This document shows positions 48,459 through 61,502 of a DNA stretch of 64,000 nucleotides, piece by piece. The number at the start of each line of letters is the position of its first letter. Positions within the stretch are counted from its first letter, which is position 1. Made by a program: the position numbers and the translations under genes. This DNA is from Anaeramoeba flamelloides (taxonomy: Eukaryota; Metamonada; Anaeramoebidae): the NCBI GenBank assembly GCA_027625915.1, contig JANTQA010000070.1, forward strand, positions 8,437,001 to 8,501,000, given 5' to 3'. Under the pieces are notes generated by a model. It saw nothing but the letters and a program-made list of their open reading frames with translations. It made no database searches and was not told the origin of the DNA.

Positions 48459-49878
48459 TAAATAAAATTGAAAAAATATTATTATTAGAGGTTACACTAA
48501 AAACAGATCAAAAAGTTATATTTTGGAAAAGTTTTTCTTAAAATCTGATCCAAATCTAAAGATTGAACACAAAATTATAATATTCACTTTATTCGAATTC
48601 AAATGGATAAAGACTTGAATTAATTATAAATTCAGTACAATATTAAACTTTTAAAAAGACACAATAAAAATTAGTAAATATAATTGGAGTTTATTTGATG
48701 AATTTAACTTTAAACAAAAGAAATGAGAAATTTATTATAAAAAAAAAATAAACAAACCGAATTCCCTAATGCGAATTTACCTAATAATCAATCACATTGC
48801 TCATATTTGGTGAGAAATCAAAGGGGTAAAATCGAAATAAATGGAAAATATTGAACAAAAGAAAAAAACAATTATTTAGGGTTGTGTGAAAATTTCTTGA
48901 AAAATTATTTGAAAAATTCACTAAATTCAAATAAAGGTTGTAAAATAACTTAACATATTAAAATAATTATAAAAACACCCGAAAAGCGTAAATATTAAAC
49001 AATAAAAGCATCTTTATCAAAAATCTGAGACATCATTCCTGGAATTTAAACCATTTACCATTGGGGTTATAGGATATTCATATTATCTAAATGAAAATTA
49101 CTGTAAATTTATACATACTGTTTAAAAAAAATGACTTAAAAATTTTAGAAATTTTAGACCCCCTTCTTATCTGAATCCCCTAAATATGAAAAATGTTAAA
49201 ATAATTCAATGAGAATCTATCAAAACTAATCCAAGCAAAAATTTTGAAGAGAAAAAATAAAAATTACTGTTTAGAAAAAACGATAATTTCGTTATACTGT
49301 CTTTTGCTAATATTAATGAATTGTATAAATCTTAAGGATATTTTTTTTTTTTCTTTGATCACTTCCGTTAAGATATATTGTAAATCATGAAACCGCTTTA
49401 TATTATATTTGTTTTCTCTCACTTTTTTCTATCTCCTTTTCTTTTTCTTTTTTTCCCTTCCCTTTTTTATTTGTTTATTTTCTATGTAGATATTTATATT
49501 TTTCTTTGACCAAAGGTCATTTACAGACCTCAGCGGGTTAATTTTTTTTTCCATTCAACGTTATTTAGATTTGTGAAAGGCCTGGTATTTCTTTTCATGA
49601 ACTGTTGGATTGAAAACTTCTTTTATCAAATGAAAAAAACCACTCTCTTTTTTTTCTCCTTAAGTCAACAATGTTTTTTCTTTATTTTTCCTTTTAAATT
49701 TCAAAATAGTTTTTATTTATTTTCCCTTTAGGAAAAAATAGCAAGTTTACGTCTTTTAAAATAAAATCAATTAAAAAATAAGAATTTTTTTATTTTTTAT
49801 TTTTGTGGGTTTTTAATTTAACTATATATATAAACAATAAACAATAAACACAATTATTTTGAAAAATAATAAAAAGTT
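48459..49878. other. 3' flank of the kinase gene
   Basis: AT-rich without a supported gene. A GC-richer patch at 49525-49537 (AGACCTCAGCGGG) has a loose inverse counterpart near 53027 (AGCCCCGCTGAG). Confidence 0.45.
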
Positions 49879-52628
49879 TTAGTTTTTTTTAGATTTGACA
49901 CCTATTTGAATATTTCCACTTGTTGATGATCTGGGTCTATTTCTAAAAATATGTTTTGAATTCAATTTTGGATTTGATCTTTTACTTAGCTGTGACAAAA
50001 CTTTGCTAACAACCATTTCTTCCGTGGTTGCTGCTCTTGGCTTTCTTCTTATATTATTGTTCTTATTGATTATGTTGATGTTATTGTTGTTATTATTGGA
50101 CAATGGGGAGGATTTCATTTGCTTGTTTGTATTTTTACAATTTTTCATCAACATTCGTCGGCGTCTTCTAATTTTTCTGGGGCTTTTTAAAAGATTAATA
50201 TTTGTACTCTCGTCCACTATATTAACATTTGGTTGTTTGTTTTTAATTGTGCTTTTTTCTGTGAAAGGGAGATTTTTTTTCCAAAATTTTGTTTTCTTTA
50301 GAAAGTTTTTCATTTTTAATTTATTTTGAAATGATAGTTTATTATTTTTTTTTGTGCCGATCTTTGTTATCAATTTGTTATTATTATCCTTATTATTCTT
50401 ATCAATGGCATTATCATTTGGATCTGAATTTCCTTCGATCGCTATTTGGTTATTGTCATCATATTTGTTGTTGTTGTTGTCGTCGTTCTCTGAATTATTC
50501 ACATTATTGATCATATTCCATAAGTTGTTTGAATTTCTTGTAGAATTTTGGTCAAATTTATTAATTCTTTTTATTTGCCTATTTCTGCCCCCGTTTTCTG
50601 TAAAAACACTTCTTCTGGATTGCTTTTTAAAATCCCTTTGTTTCAAGACTTTATTCTCATTGTTAACACTCAATCTCATAATTTTTGGTGTCAGCATTTG
50701 AAATAATTCTTCATCTTCGGAATCGTAAACAAGATCCAATTCAAAATCATTTAATCGTTTTTCTTGTCGAGACACCTCCTTAGAAAATAAAAAATAGGTG
50801 GCTGTGTTGCTATTCCTATTGCCTCTTTTGAGATCTTTCATTACTTGGGTGGTGTCAAAGCCAACTTCTTCCATGTCTTCTAACACTTGGAAGTTTGTTG
50901 GCTGGTATTTGTGTTCAAATAAATCGTCAACTTTCTGGTTATCATAATTGTAATTGCTTTCTTGGTTTGTAAACCAAGGGTGCTGTTGGATCCCCTCGAG
51001 AGTGATCCTTTCGTTTGGGTTCACCTCAAGCATTTTATTTAGCAAATCCTTTGCTTCTTCAGAGATGAAATTTGGCACATCAAATTTGCCAGACAAAATC
51101 TTTTTCATTAACAACTTGGGATTCTCATTTTTAAATGGTAAGCACCCAATCAAGAGTACATACAAGATCACCCCACACGCCCAAATGTCACACTTGACGC
51201 CATCATACCCCTTGCCTAAAATTACTTCCGGTGCTATATAATGTGGTGACCCGCATTGTGTTTCCAATAATTGATCTGGTAAAGAGAAATTTGAAAACCC
51301 AAAGTCAATAATTTTTACTCTGTGATTTTGATCCAATAATAAATTCTCCGGCTTTAAATCACGATGAACAATCCCTAAATTGTGGCAGTATTCAATTCCT
51401 TTTGTTAATTGTGAATTTATTATTTTTTTATTTGTGTAAAAGATAAAACAAAGTTTGATTTAATTTTTTTTTTTTGATTTATTTGCTTGAATAAATTCAG
51501 AGTCATATTTTTTGAAGGTAATTTATTAATTTGAAGAAATTCAGTTTTGAGACACAAATTCTCAATTCCAAAAACTCTAAACATTTTTCTTATCTGTTTT
51601 TAAATTGGTTTGATTTTTTTGTTCTTCATTTTTTTTTTTTTTTTTTTTTTATTTTATTTTATTTGAGAGACTCTTTAATTCAACGTTATTTTAGAAAACT
51701 AAATTAGGTTTAAAATTTTTCTAATGGGTGTATTTATTCACTCTTTGAATTAGACGTTGCAAATTTAGTCACTTTAAAATTCATGTCTTTAACAGATAAC
51801 GTGCTTTTTAAAAACTAAATCCATAAGGAACTAAAAATTTTTTGACATTTTTTGGAATGTATCACAATCCAAAATCTCATTGAACAATTGTAAAGGTAAA
51901 TGACTTGAAACTCCTCGCAAACTGTGAGATGATAAGTTTAAAATTATTGAAGAATCAAATCAAAAAAAGTCGTGGCAATTTAATGTATATAACCCTCCAA
52001 GAGAAAAGATAAAAAAAAAAAATAAAACAAATTCTTACCAGAAATAATCTCACTAAAAAACCTTCGTGTTGTAGACTCATTTAGTTTTTCATGTGCTACA
52101 ATGAAGTCAAAAAGTTCGCCGTGTTCCAGATACTCTGTAATAATATACCAACTGTTCTGATCTTGCAGGATTTCTAAAAGTCGAACGATATTTGGGTGCT
52201 CAACTAAACTCAAGATTTTCATTTCTCTTTGAAGCCTTTCAATACCACCGTTTTCTAACTTGACTTTTTTTTTCTCCAGAATCTTGATTACAACCTATAA
52301 TTTATTTGAGAAAATTTAGATCAGGTTTTGTTATTTTTTGTTTTTTTTTTGAAAAGTTGGGCAGTTGGTTAGTTTGTTAAAAAAGTTGAATAACTGTTTC
52401 GTGGGTTCCAAAACAAACAGTGTTTTCAAAAAGAATTATCGTTCATCTTTTTTTTAAAGTAAATAGTAAAACGGGGTTTATTTTTAAAACACAAAAAACG
52501 AAGAAAATAATTACCTTTCTATTTGTCAATTTATGTTTTCCAATTCTCACTTTACCAAGTCTTGTTTCTCCAATTATTTTGGAAAATTCGTAATTTCCAA
52601 TTGTTTTGTGATAAGTTGTGCTTGTCAT
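49879..52628 (-). CDS. SAD/BRSK-like Ser/Thr kinase (AMPK-related) with UBA-like segment, three exons
   Basis: Exons 52628-52515, 52294-52039 and 51398-49879 (donors GTAATT and GTAAGA) give 629 residues. Kinase domain, about 13-266: VVIKIL (Lys42), QREMKIL (Glu62), IVHRDLKPENLL (Asp137), IIDFGFSN (Asp155), ETQCGSPHYIAPEVI with activation-loop Thr170, then GYDGVKCDIWACGVILYVLL. The CGSPHY..PEVI sequence and LPFKNEN/PHF-like segments place it near SAD/BRSK and fungal Gin4/Hsl1 kinases, polarity and stress kinases activated by LKB1-type kinases. Residues about 296-330 (VGFDTTQVMKDLKRG, NTATYFLF) resemble the UBA-like domain of AMPK-related kinases. The C-terminal 300 residues are basic with poly-Asn runs. 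Oddity: the glycine loop reads IGETRLGKV, with Thr22 where the second Gly is expected. Confidence 0.93.
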
Positions 52629-55600
52629 TATAACACTAATCCCAATAAAAAAAAAAAAAAAAGCAATTTTTTCAAAATATTTAGAAAAGGAATTGGAAAA
52701 AAATGATTAAATTCTACTAGATAGCAAGTTTATCATTTGGATTTTTAAAGAACCAAACCCACAAATATAATGATTTTTGTGTCTAGGATGGCTTTTCAAT
52801 TTCTTTTTTATTAACTAATTTTGCAATTTGGAAAATACAGGAGATGTTACTTTTTTATTTAATATTTATTTTACTATGTGAAAGAATCTGTAAAATCATT
52901 TAAATTTGTGTTTTTAATTGTATTCTTTTTTTTTCCAAATTCTATTGTAATACTCCTTTTCGAAATAAAGTGAGAAAGTCATTTTCCAAACATAGAAAAT
53001 AAAAGATTGTAAAAAGAGCTTAAAATGAGCCCCGCTGAGTTACTGGTTCACTTGATCCAAAGTTCTTATTAATCCATTGTTCGTGCTTTTGGAAAATATC
53101 TTTATTTTTATAAAAACGATAGATTTTTTGACTTTTTTATCAAGTTCTTGATTAATTTCACATTTGAAGACAAACCTGTTCTTTAAATGGAACGTTTTTT
53201 GTGTTCTAATTGTTTACGATTATTTAGAAAAACATCATCAATTTTTATTCACTTTAAATAATAAAGAAGAAATTATTATCCCCTTCAAGTGATCTAAATT
53301 AAGCTAGTTTTGAATCGTAATACAACCCAACAGCATTTTTTCCGATTTATTTTTTTAATAATCTGATCATGACAAAAAATTTACAAATCCAAAATTAAGA
53401 ATCTTGATCTTTTCTTGAACAAAACTTGGTTTTCCAATCTTGTAGATTCTTTTGTCCGAACTAAAAATAGGAAAATTAATTTGGTTATGATTTGTAGAAA
53501 AAGAAAAAGAGACAAATATTTCCTTATTCAGTAACAATATTAAAAATAAATAAGAATTTACAATTAAACAAAACCAAATTGAACCTTCATTTAATAGTTA
53601 CAAAAGTTATCAAATTTCAAACAACAAATTCTAATTTAGGAAAAAGATTACCTTAAAAATCACAGACATTTTTAGAAAATTCTCTAAACCAGCCGATAGA
53701 AAATATCAAAATAATGGCAAAATATCTGCTGTTTTTTGAAAATTAAAAGTTCAGAAAAGAAGATAAAAATCTCAGATTTTTAAAAACAATAAATACAAAT
53801 TAAAGTCGACAAAAGACTATGACTAATTACCCCTTGGAAATCATTTTGAATTTGATAATTTGTTCTTTTAGATTATCTGAGAAATGGAAAAATGCAGTTT
53901 ATTCTTTTTAACATACTTGTTACCCTTTTCAAGAAATGGAACACTCGAAGCAGTTTTAATTTAACCATTTTAGTTGCATTTCAAATAGAGAATAAATTCA
54001 AGAGACAAATAAGTATTTTAAAATTTGTAAAAATAAAATTTAAGAAAATTAAATTGATAAATAATTAAATAGTTGAAAGGAAAAAATTGGGAAAAAACTG
54101 CTAAAACCATTGCTTCCTGAAAAAAACCCACTACCTGAACAAAATAAAGAAACAATAAAGAATACACGAAGGTAATTTACTTTTTCCCTTCTTGAGACTC
54201 TAAATTGCTGAGGGACGCTAGTTCTCTTTGCTTTTATTTGAGTAAAACATTGAAGTTCTATACCATCTTCTGAAAATATCGATTAGATCAAATATTCAAA
54301 TTTCTAGAATTTATTAACGGATCTTGGTTTAATTTCCTAACTTCTTTGGTGGGTTTGAAAAATCTGAAATCTTTATCTTTTACAAAAAACAAATTTTAAA
54401 AATAGAACAAATCTTTTTTTGCAGAAAACACAATAATCATACTAATATTATAATGAATAAACATCTTTTTTTAGAATAGATTCCATTTTGTCATTAACTG
54501 AAACAACCAATTGAATAATAGATCATTCCCAATTTAGTAATTAGGCTAACATTAATTCTTAATTTAAAATGTTTGATCAAATTTTAAATTTTTTTCGACT
54601 TTGACTTTTCTTATTTTTCTCTTTTATGGGGTTAGCATCAACAAATTAGAGACTCAAATTAAAATGAATTGTAATTCAATTTAATTCTAATTTGAAGGAT
54701 ATTGTTTCAAATTCTTCTTCAAATGCTCTTGACAAAAAAATATCAAAAGTTGATCAGATCAATTAAAAATAATCCTTTTATTTCTTAATAATTTAAAAAT
54801 TTTTGCAAAAAATCCAATTTTAGAGTGAAACATAAAAGAAGGATTATCAGTATTAATACCAAAAGTTAAAATTCAATTTTTTAATTTGTCAAGTAAAGTA
54901 GCTAAACAAAAAAAAAATACAATATTAGAAAAAATTAAATAATTCATTTATTGATTATTTTGACAAAATATTTTAATTAATTGAAAACAAACATCATTTC
55001 ACTAAGAGAGATACAACCAACAAACAAAACAAACCCATGACTAGAGCATCATCTTATTGAAAAAAAATAATCACAATTAATAAAAATATAATATTTTCCA
55101 AAATATTCACTACAATTAAAAAATTCAAAAAAAAGTTTATAATTTTTTTTGTTCATATCCTCTTTTTTTAGATTTTGTTAATTATCTTTGGGTCTATATA
55201 TATATATTATTGGTTTAAATTTTAAGAATAATTTTAATGTAACTTGATCCGGAACATGTTCTGATCAAGTATTGTCTTGGAATTTAAAACAAATCTAACC
55301 AATTAAATTATTTTTATCCTATTGTAAATTTGTCTGTTGTTTTTTGAATGAATTTGAGATAATAAGTAATTTTTTTTTTTTGATAGGGTGATATTTATAA
55401 CACACAGAAAGAAAACTATATTTCTCATTTTTGAAACAGCGAGTCGAATGTTGTTTTTTCTTTTTTTGTTGAAGACATAGGGATCTTCATTCATGAAAAA
55501 AAATCATTTAAAAAAAAATAAAAAAAATTCTGTTAAAGCTTTTTTATTCATTTTCTTGTATCATAAAAGGGGGATGAATTATGATTTCTTAATAGAAGTT

Positions 55601-55899
55601 TAACAAAGAATTACCTCAACTAAAAAAAATATTTTTTATCTAGAATTTATCGAGTTTTTGCACACCATAAGTATCTTGGATACGGTTAGTTTTTGTTTGG
55701 TCATGAAAATGATAATATTATTTTATATATATTTTAAAAATTTTTCTTCTCTTTTTTTTACTTGATAAATGTTCCTTAATTGCACCCTTTTCTAAATAAA
55801 TAAATAAAAATAATAAAATTTTTTATCTAGAATTCAACTATTATTGAAAGATTATTTCTACATCCTATTTAAAATCCCATCTTTTTATTATACACATCA
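52629..55899. other. 3.3-kb AT-rich gap
   Basis: Contains the kinase promoter at its left edge. No other gene was recognised on either strand. Confidence 0.5.
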
Positions 55900-56470
55900 A
55901 AAAAAATAAACTACAAATCACTCTAAGGGGCCTAGACAAAAATGAAAAAAGTCTCTTTATTTTTAAGAATCATCCAAAATAAGAATGTTTAGAAATACTA
56001 GAAATAATAAAGTCCATATTAAAGCTGAGCTTCATGTTAGAAAAGTCTGAACAAACGATAAATTCCAAAAAAAAAAAATTTAAAAAAATTTTTTGGGCTC
56101 CATTCATTGGAACATCTCGTGTAAAATTCTCAATTTCTTTAGGAAATTAATTTTTTTGACAATAAGATTTTTTATTTGGCTATGTGTGGATTTTAAAAGA
56201 ACATTACAAAACCTACCTTTTATTTATGCTAATGTGGAGTTTCAAACATTTTTTTTTTTTAAATTTAATTTTAAAAAAAAAATAAATAAAAAAGCGAAAA
56301 AAAAAAGGAAAAAGCAAAAAAAATAAAAAAACTTGGACAAAATCAGAAAAAATGATTTTGATCTAAGATTTAAAATTTTAGTTTGAGAAGAATAAGGAAT
56401 TCAACTCATAGAATATGTTCTATTTCCCCAATAAAACTAAGCCCCTTTCACTGAAAAATAGTTTAGATTT
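55900..56470 (-). repeat. Family B dispersed element, copy 3
   Basis: From CTCTAAGGGGCCTAGACAAA through to the inverse terminal motif AGCCCCTTTCACTG at about 56442. The plus strand retains a broken relative of the conserved frame (DKNEK, ECLEILEIIK). Same orientation as copy 1. Confidence 0.65.
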
Positions 56471-57522
56471 AAAATACCAATCAAATTAAAAAAATTAACA
56501 AATTATTAAATTTGATCTAGAGAAAAGTCCCCCCCCCCCCTTTTTTTTTTTATTTTTTATTTTTTGTCTTTCGGTTTTTAAGGAAAAAAAAAAAAAACTT
56601 GGAACTTGCCAAATTCGAAAATGATTTTTCTTCTTTCACCAAAATAATAAATTTAGCCTGAGTAATCAAGACACGTATGTATATTTTTGATCTCTCCCTT
56701 CATTAAAATAAAAAAAAACCTTCTATTTTTTGTAAATATAACCGAACCACTTATAGTGAAAAAGAGTTAACATATAATCACCGAAAAAACTAACTAGTAT
56801 TTCTCACAATTTAAATTAATGTAATAAAAAAAAGTTTTAATTCAAAAAAATAAAATTATGGAAAATATAATGACAATTTTCTCGACTTTTCCCTTTTAAT
56901 TAGAAAATCCATTAGCCCTATGTATAAATATTAAAATTTGAAAACATACCAACTATGTTGATGTTTTAACTTCCTTACTTCAAAATTAAAAAAAAACAAA
57001 AACAATATAATTTCTAAGGAGTTTATTAAAAAAATTTTTATTATTATTAATTTTTTTTCTTAAAAAATTAACTTAGTTAATATTTATAATTAAGTATTAA
57101 TAAAGGTAAAACCTTATTTTTAATTCATTTAGTTTTCGATTTCAACACCCTTTAAGCAAATTTTTTTATACTGCGATTCTGGAATTTTTTCTATAAAATA
57201 AGAAAATATCTGTTTGTGTAATTTTTTCTTTGATATATAACCCTTTCTCTTCGAGTTAATATTATTTCGTATTGTCTTAATTTTTTAATTTTATTTTTTT
57301 TTTCGAATTTCCATAAAAGAAAGAATTAAATCTGATAATTTTTTGAGCTCTAATAGCCTTCTATGAGAATAAAGTTTTAGTAATTTTTGGATTGAAATTT
57401 TTATTCAAAAAATTTCAGCAATAGCAATTTGACAAAATACAATCAAATTGCCCTGTAAAACATATTTAACCAGATTAATAAATCTACATAATGCCGTATA
57501 TTTTTAAAATTTATTTTATTTA
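56471..57522. other. Intergenic, no supported gene
   Basis: Includes a C10 run at about 56529-56539 beside T12, unusual in this AT-rich DNA. Otherwise featureless. Confidence 0.5.
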
Positions 57523-57720
57523 TACAGTCAGTTCCACTTTTAATGTACAAACTTTCAACAAAATTTAAGGCAAAATAAAATCACAAATTAAGGCCCAAAA
57601 GTTGTAATTATTTTTTACAATTTATTTTACTAGAATCTGAATTATATGCCTTTATTTGAAATTATTTTTGGTACCTTAAATTTCGTAGCAGTTTGTGCCT
57701 TAAAAGTGGAGCCGACTTTA
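57523..57720. mobile_element. Family A foldback MITE, copy 5 (diverged)
   Basis: TA-CAGTCAGTTCCACTTTTA on the left, AAAGTGGAGCCGACTT-TA on the right, 198 bp. Several AAGGCACAAA blocks are altered, so it is older than copies 2-4. Confidence 0.8.
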
Positions 57721-57835
57721 TATAAAAACCGATTTAAATCAGAAAACAGTTTAGATGTAAAAAATATTTTTTTATCAACTTCAAGATACATTTTTTCATC
57801 ATCATTCACATTCACATTCTCATGCTTACAGCGAG

Positions 57836-58000
57836 GTTCAAATTTAAGACTCTAATTTTAAACAAAATTTAAGGCTCAATAAAATCCCAAATTAAGGCAT
57901 AAAATTTAGAAAATTTTTTTTACAAATTATTTTACTAGAATCCAGAATTTTGAGCCTTAATTCGAGATTTTTTTGTTATTAAATTTGGAAGAAACATTTT
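57836..58000. repeat. Family A remnant
   Basis: AAATTTAAGGCTCAATAAAA ... TGAGCCTTAATTCGAGATTT keeps the internal inverted blocks of family A, but the CAGTC ends are lost. It lies 115 bp from copy 5. Confidence 0.6.
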
Positions 58001-60160
58001 TAAAGCTGTTTTTAAAAGTCACATTTCTTTTATTGCAGATACAAACCAAGAGAAGTTATAAATAATAACTCTTGATATTTGTCTTAAAAAAGACAAAGAA
58101 TATTTTAACCCAATCCACTTTTTCAATTATTGATTCTATTAGGTAAAGTTAGTATCCATCTTAAAAAGATACAGGGAACTTTCTATATTAAATACATTCC
58201 ACAGGTGTTTAACAAAAATAAGAAAAAAAAATTACTTTATTTTGTTTTTTTTTATTGTACTTCTGAATTTAAATTTTCAAAAAAGAGTAAAACTGTTGAG
58301 AGAAAAATATTGCACAGAGTATAATAGTTGAACAGCAATTTTAATATTAAACATTACTGAAAATGATTTTTAATTTCTTTCCTTTGTGAAACAACTAAAG
58401 AAAATAACAATAATCTACTTATTAGAACAAGAATTAATGTAATTCTACTTTTTCAAAACCTTATCTCTGATAATCTAAAACAAGTTTAAAAATTACCATT
58501 TTCAGAATTAATAATAAACTTTACTAAAACTTGGATTTTATGAAAAATAAAATGATCTACTTTAGTTATCAACCATTCAAATGAGTATTCCACACAAATC
58601 ACAGATTAATGAACTTGTAACACCTTTAAACCCCGATTTATATAAAATTCACCTAGATATCAATAGGATTTGATTTTTAATTTTACTAATGTTCCCAATA
58701 CAAAATGGTGTCCAACCATTTTTCTATGTACAATATTTTTCTCTCAAGAGTAATTTGTAATCTAGATTTATTAGATTGTTACTTTTTTTATGATCTTCCT
58801 CAAATTAACATAGAATCCAAAATGAACTTTTTATTATGGAATAATTCCAAATGAAACTAACTAGAAAATTTATCAACTATAAATTGCAAACACTCCCAGA
58901 ACATAGAGTTAACTCGTCAATAGTCTATATACATACCACAAAAACACAAAGCAAAACCTAATTTGTTTAAGTAAATTTTAAATTCGGAAAGTGAATATGA
59001 TCAAAATTAATGATAATAATCTCAATTTTTTGAACTTTTTATTGTTTTTCTAGTTGAAAAATTTATCTCTATATTTAACACTATTTATTGAGAAAAAACC
59101 ATCATTTGATTCTTTATTTTTAGGATTTCTTTTTAAATGTTAGAACTTCCATTAAATTATTCCATTTTCCCACATTATTTGTTTGCAATTTCTTTAACCC
59201 TTTCAACATATGATATCAAGAATGAAGTAACACGACTTTTATTTTTAAATAATGGTTTAAAAAGTGTTTATACTTTTATTTTGATAATTGAAGAGTTATT
59301 TAAAAATTTAAAGTGAAAAAGGAATTAAAATTCATGTAAAAACACAAAAGAACTCTATTTCTTACTAAACAAAACTTGTTTTTTTTTGTTATAATTTTCA
59401 AACCGATCTACAATTATTTTTATGTTTCAATTCAAAATCAATGTCTTTAAAAAATAAAAAAGAAAAATACTATAAACATTTTTATTTTTCTAAAACCCAG
59501 ACCAAGTCCAAGATCGATCAGCAAAGAACCAATTTATCTAGTAGATACAACCGTCATAAGCTTATTCTTCTTCTAATTTCATGGATTGTGAAGTTTAAAC
59601 AAGCCTAATATTCTGAGAAAAAAAAATGAATTAAAATATGAAATTTTTTTATATAAATCAGGCTAAAATAAGGAGACTTGAACATTTCGAATTTAGTCTT
59701 ATTGTAAAAATACAAAATTAAAAAAAAATTAAATATTGGAACCTAAAAAACCAGGAAAAAAAAAAAAATGAAGTACTTATTGTATTTTGAATAATTTATT
59801 AAATATATTATATATTTAATAATTTCTTATTTATTGAAAATTATCTGTTTTATTACCAACTAACCAATACTTTTAAATTAATAATTGTAGTAAAAAATAA
59901 AAAAAATCTTTAATTTCAAAAAGAATCGTAGAAGGTATTGATACATTTAGTTTTTGAATATTTACTTATCTGCTGAAATAATTTAGGTTATATTAGTAAT
60001 TTTTATTTTTACAGAAATTAAAGAACAAAGTTTTTTTTTTTATATCATAAGTATGATTTATAAAATTTTAAAACTGTAAAGGTAAAAATTTTTAACTTTT
60101 AGATTGGTGATTTTTTTCTGATAATTTTGTATTTTTGGTAGATTTTTTGTAATATAAACT
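58001..60160. other. AT-rich gap with one family D solo end
   Basis: No gene recognised. The 64-codon frame at 58130 has no family or exon support. The family D end is listed separately. Confidence 0.5.
59490..59598. mobile_element. Family D solo end
   Basis: AAAACCCAGACCAAGTCCAA ... TTCATGGATTGTGAAGT then TTAA (59595-59598) matches the right arm of the 14140-15818 element. It is diverged, with no left arm found nearby. Confidence 0.5.
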
Positions 60161-60740
60161 CTTTTTCAGTCAAAGGGTCCCAGTTTTATTGAAGAAACAG
60201 AACACGTTCAATGAGTTTAATTTATTATGCCTCTCAAACTAAAATTTCAATTTTTAGATCAAAAACATTTTTTCTCATTTTGGAAATTTTTTTTTATTGC
60301 TTTTTGCCTTTTTTTTTTTTTTTTTTTATTGTTTTTCTTTTTTATTTTTTCTTAAAATTAAATTTGAAAAAAGAAAATGTTTGCAACTCAAAATTAACAT
60401 TTTAAAAAATGAGGTTTATGTATGTTCTTAGAAAGTTCATACATTTACAAACAAAAATCTAATTGTCAAAAATTTTAATTTTCAAAAGAAATTGAGAATT
60501 TTCCCCGTTATATTCCAATGAATAGTGCCTAAAAATTTTTTTTAACATTTTTTTTTTCTTGAAATTTATAGTTTGTCCAGACTTTTCTTTTATGATTATT
60601 GACTCTACTACGAAGTTTATTATTTCTCGTATTTCTAAACAATCTAAGTATGGTTGATTCTTAAAAAATAAAGTGATTTTTTCATTTTTGGCTGGCCTCC
60701 TTAGAGCGAAATGGAGTTTATAGAAAACCCATTTCATTAT
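60161..60740 (+). mobile_element. Family B dispersed element, copy 4 (best terminal motif)
   Basis: Begins TTTCAGTCAAAGGGTCCCAG at about 60164 and runs to about 60740. The minus strand carries a 92-codon open frame (60459-60737) with NEKITLFFKNQ, CLEIREIINF and KEKSGQTINFKK, shared in part with copy 1. The far terminal repeat is not evident, so this copy is one-ended. Confidence 0.65.
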
Positions 60741-61114
60741 TAGGTTTAGTATTTTTTCAAGTTTGAAATAATTATACCAATTTTATTAAAACAAAGTATA
60801 TTTTTGTACTTTGAGTATTGTAAAACTTAATGATTTTATTTTCAAAGTATTGTTTTGTAAACTTTTCTTCACAGATAAAAATATTCTAGTCGTCTTCAAG
60901 GGAAATAATTTTTTTTGGGATAAGTAGAAAAGAAAGTTAAATATATAAACTTTAAGAAATTTAACATTGATCAAACTTTTACGAAACAATAATTCATTTC
61001 CTAAAATAACTGTTAAACTTAGATTGGTATTTTTGTAAACATATTTTAACATGATTTTATAATTGTAAGATATGATCGATTTTTTTTTGAATTTGATATA
61101 GTTATTTTCATTTC

Positions 61115-61294
61115 TAAGGACCAAAATTTTGACATAAATCAAGGTATGATAACAATTCCAAATTAGGACACAAAATTTTGAAATTCTAGTAAAATAATTT
61201 ATTTAAAAAAATTCCAAATTTTGTGTCTTAATTTGAGATTTATTTGTACATTAAATTTTTAATCGTTTGGCACTTAAAATGAAACTGTTTGTAT
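61115..61294. repeat. Family A remnant near the KRTCAP2-like gene
   Basis: AATTAGGACACAAAATTTTG ... TTTTGTGTCTTAATTTGAGA and the end ATGAAACTGTTTGTA mark a diverged family A copy whose left end is eroded. It lies about 200 bp upstream of the gene start. Confidence 0.6.
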
Positions 61295-61502
61295 AAAATT
61301 TTCTAGAAGATCTTTTTTTGATGGTTAATAGTCTCTTCTCAATATTCTTCAGTATTAGAAAACAAAAGTCTTTTACTGTGAGACAGATCTTATTGAACCT
61401 ACGATTTCTGATTATTTCTCAAAATGACTTAATATTTTTTCCAATATCAATCATCATTTTTCTTCTTTTACTGTCTTCTGTTCAAAAGCCTTCTTCAACA
61501 AA

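Noticed and set aside
50003-51241. Plus-strand frames of 73-115 codons
   Set aside because: Antisense shadows of the kinase gene.
57780-57860. Possible tRNA T-arm (GAGGTTCAAATTTAAGACTC)
   Set aside because: No acceptor or anticodon stems can be drawn around it; it overlaps the edge of a family A remnant.
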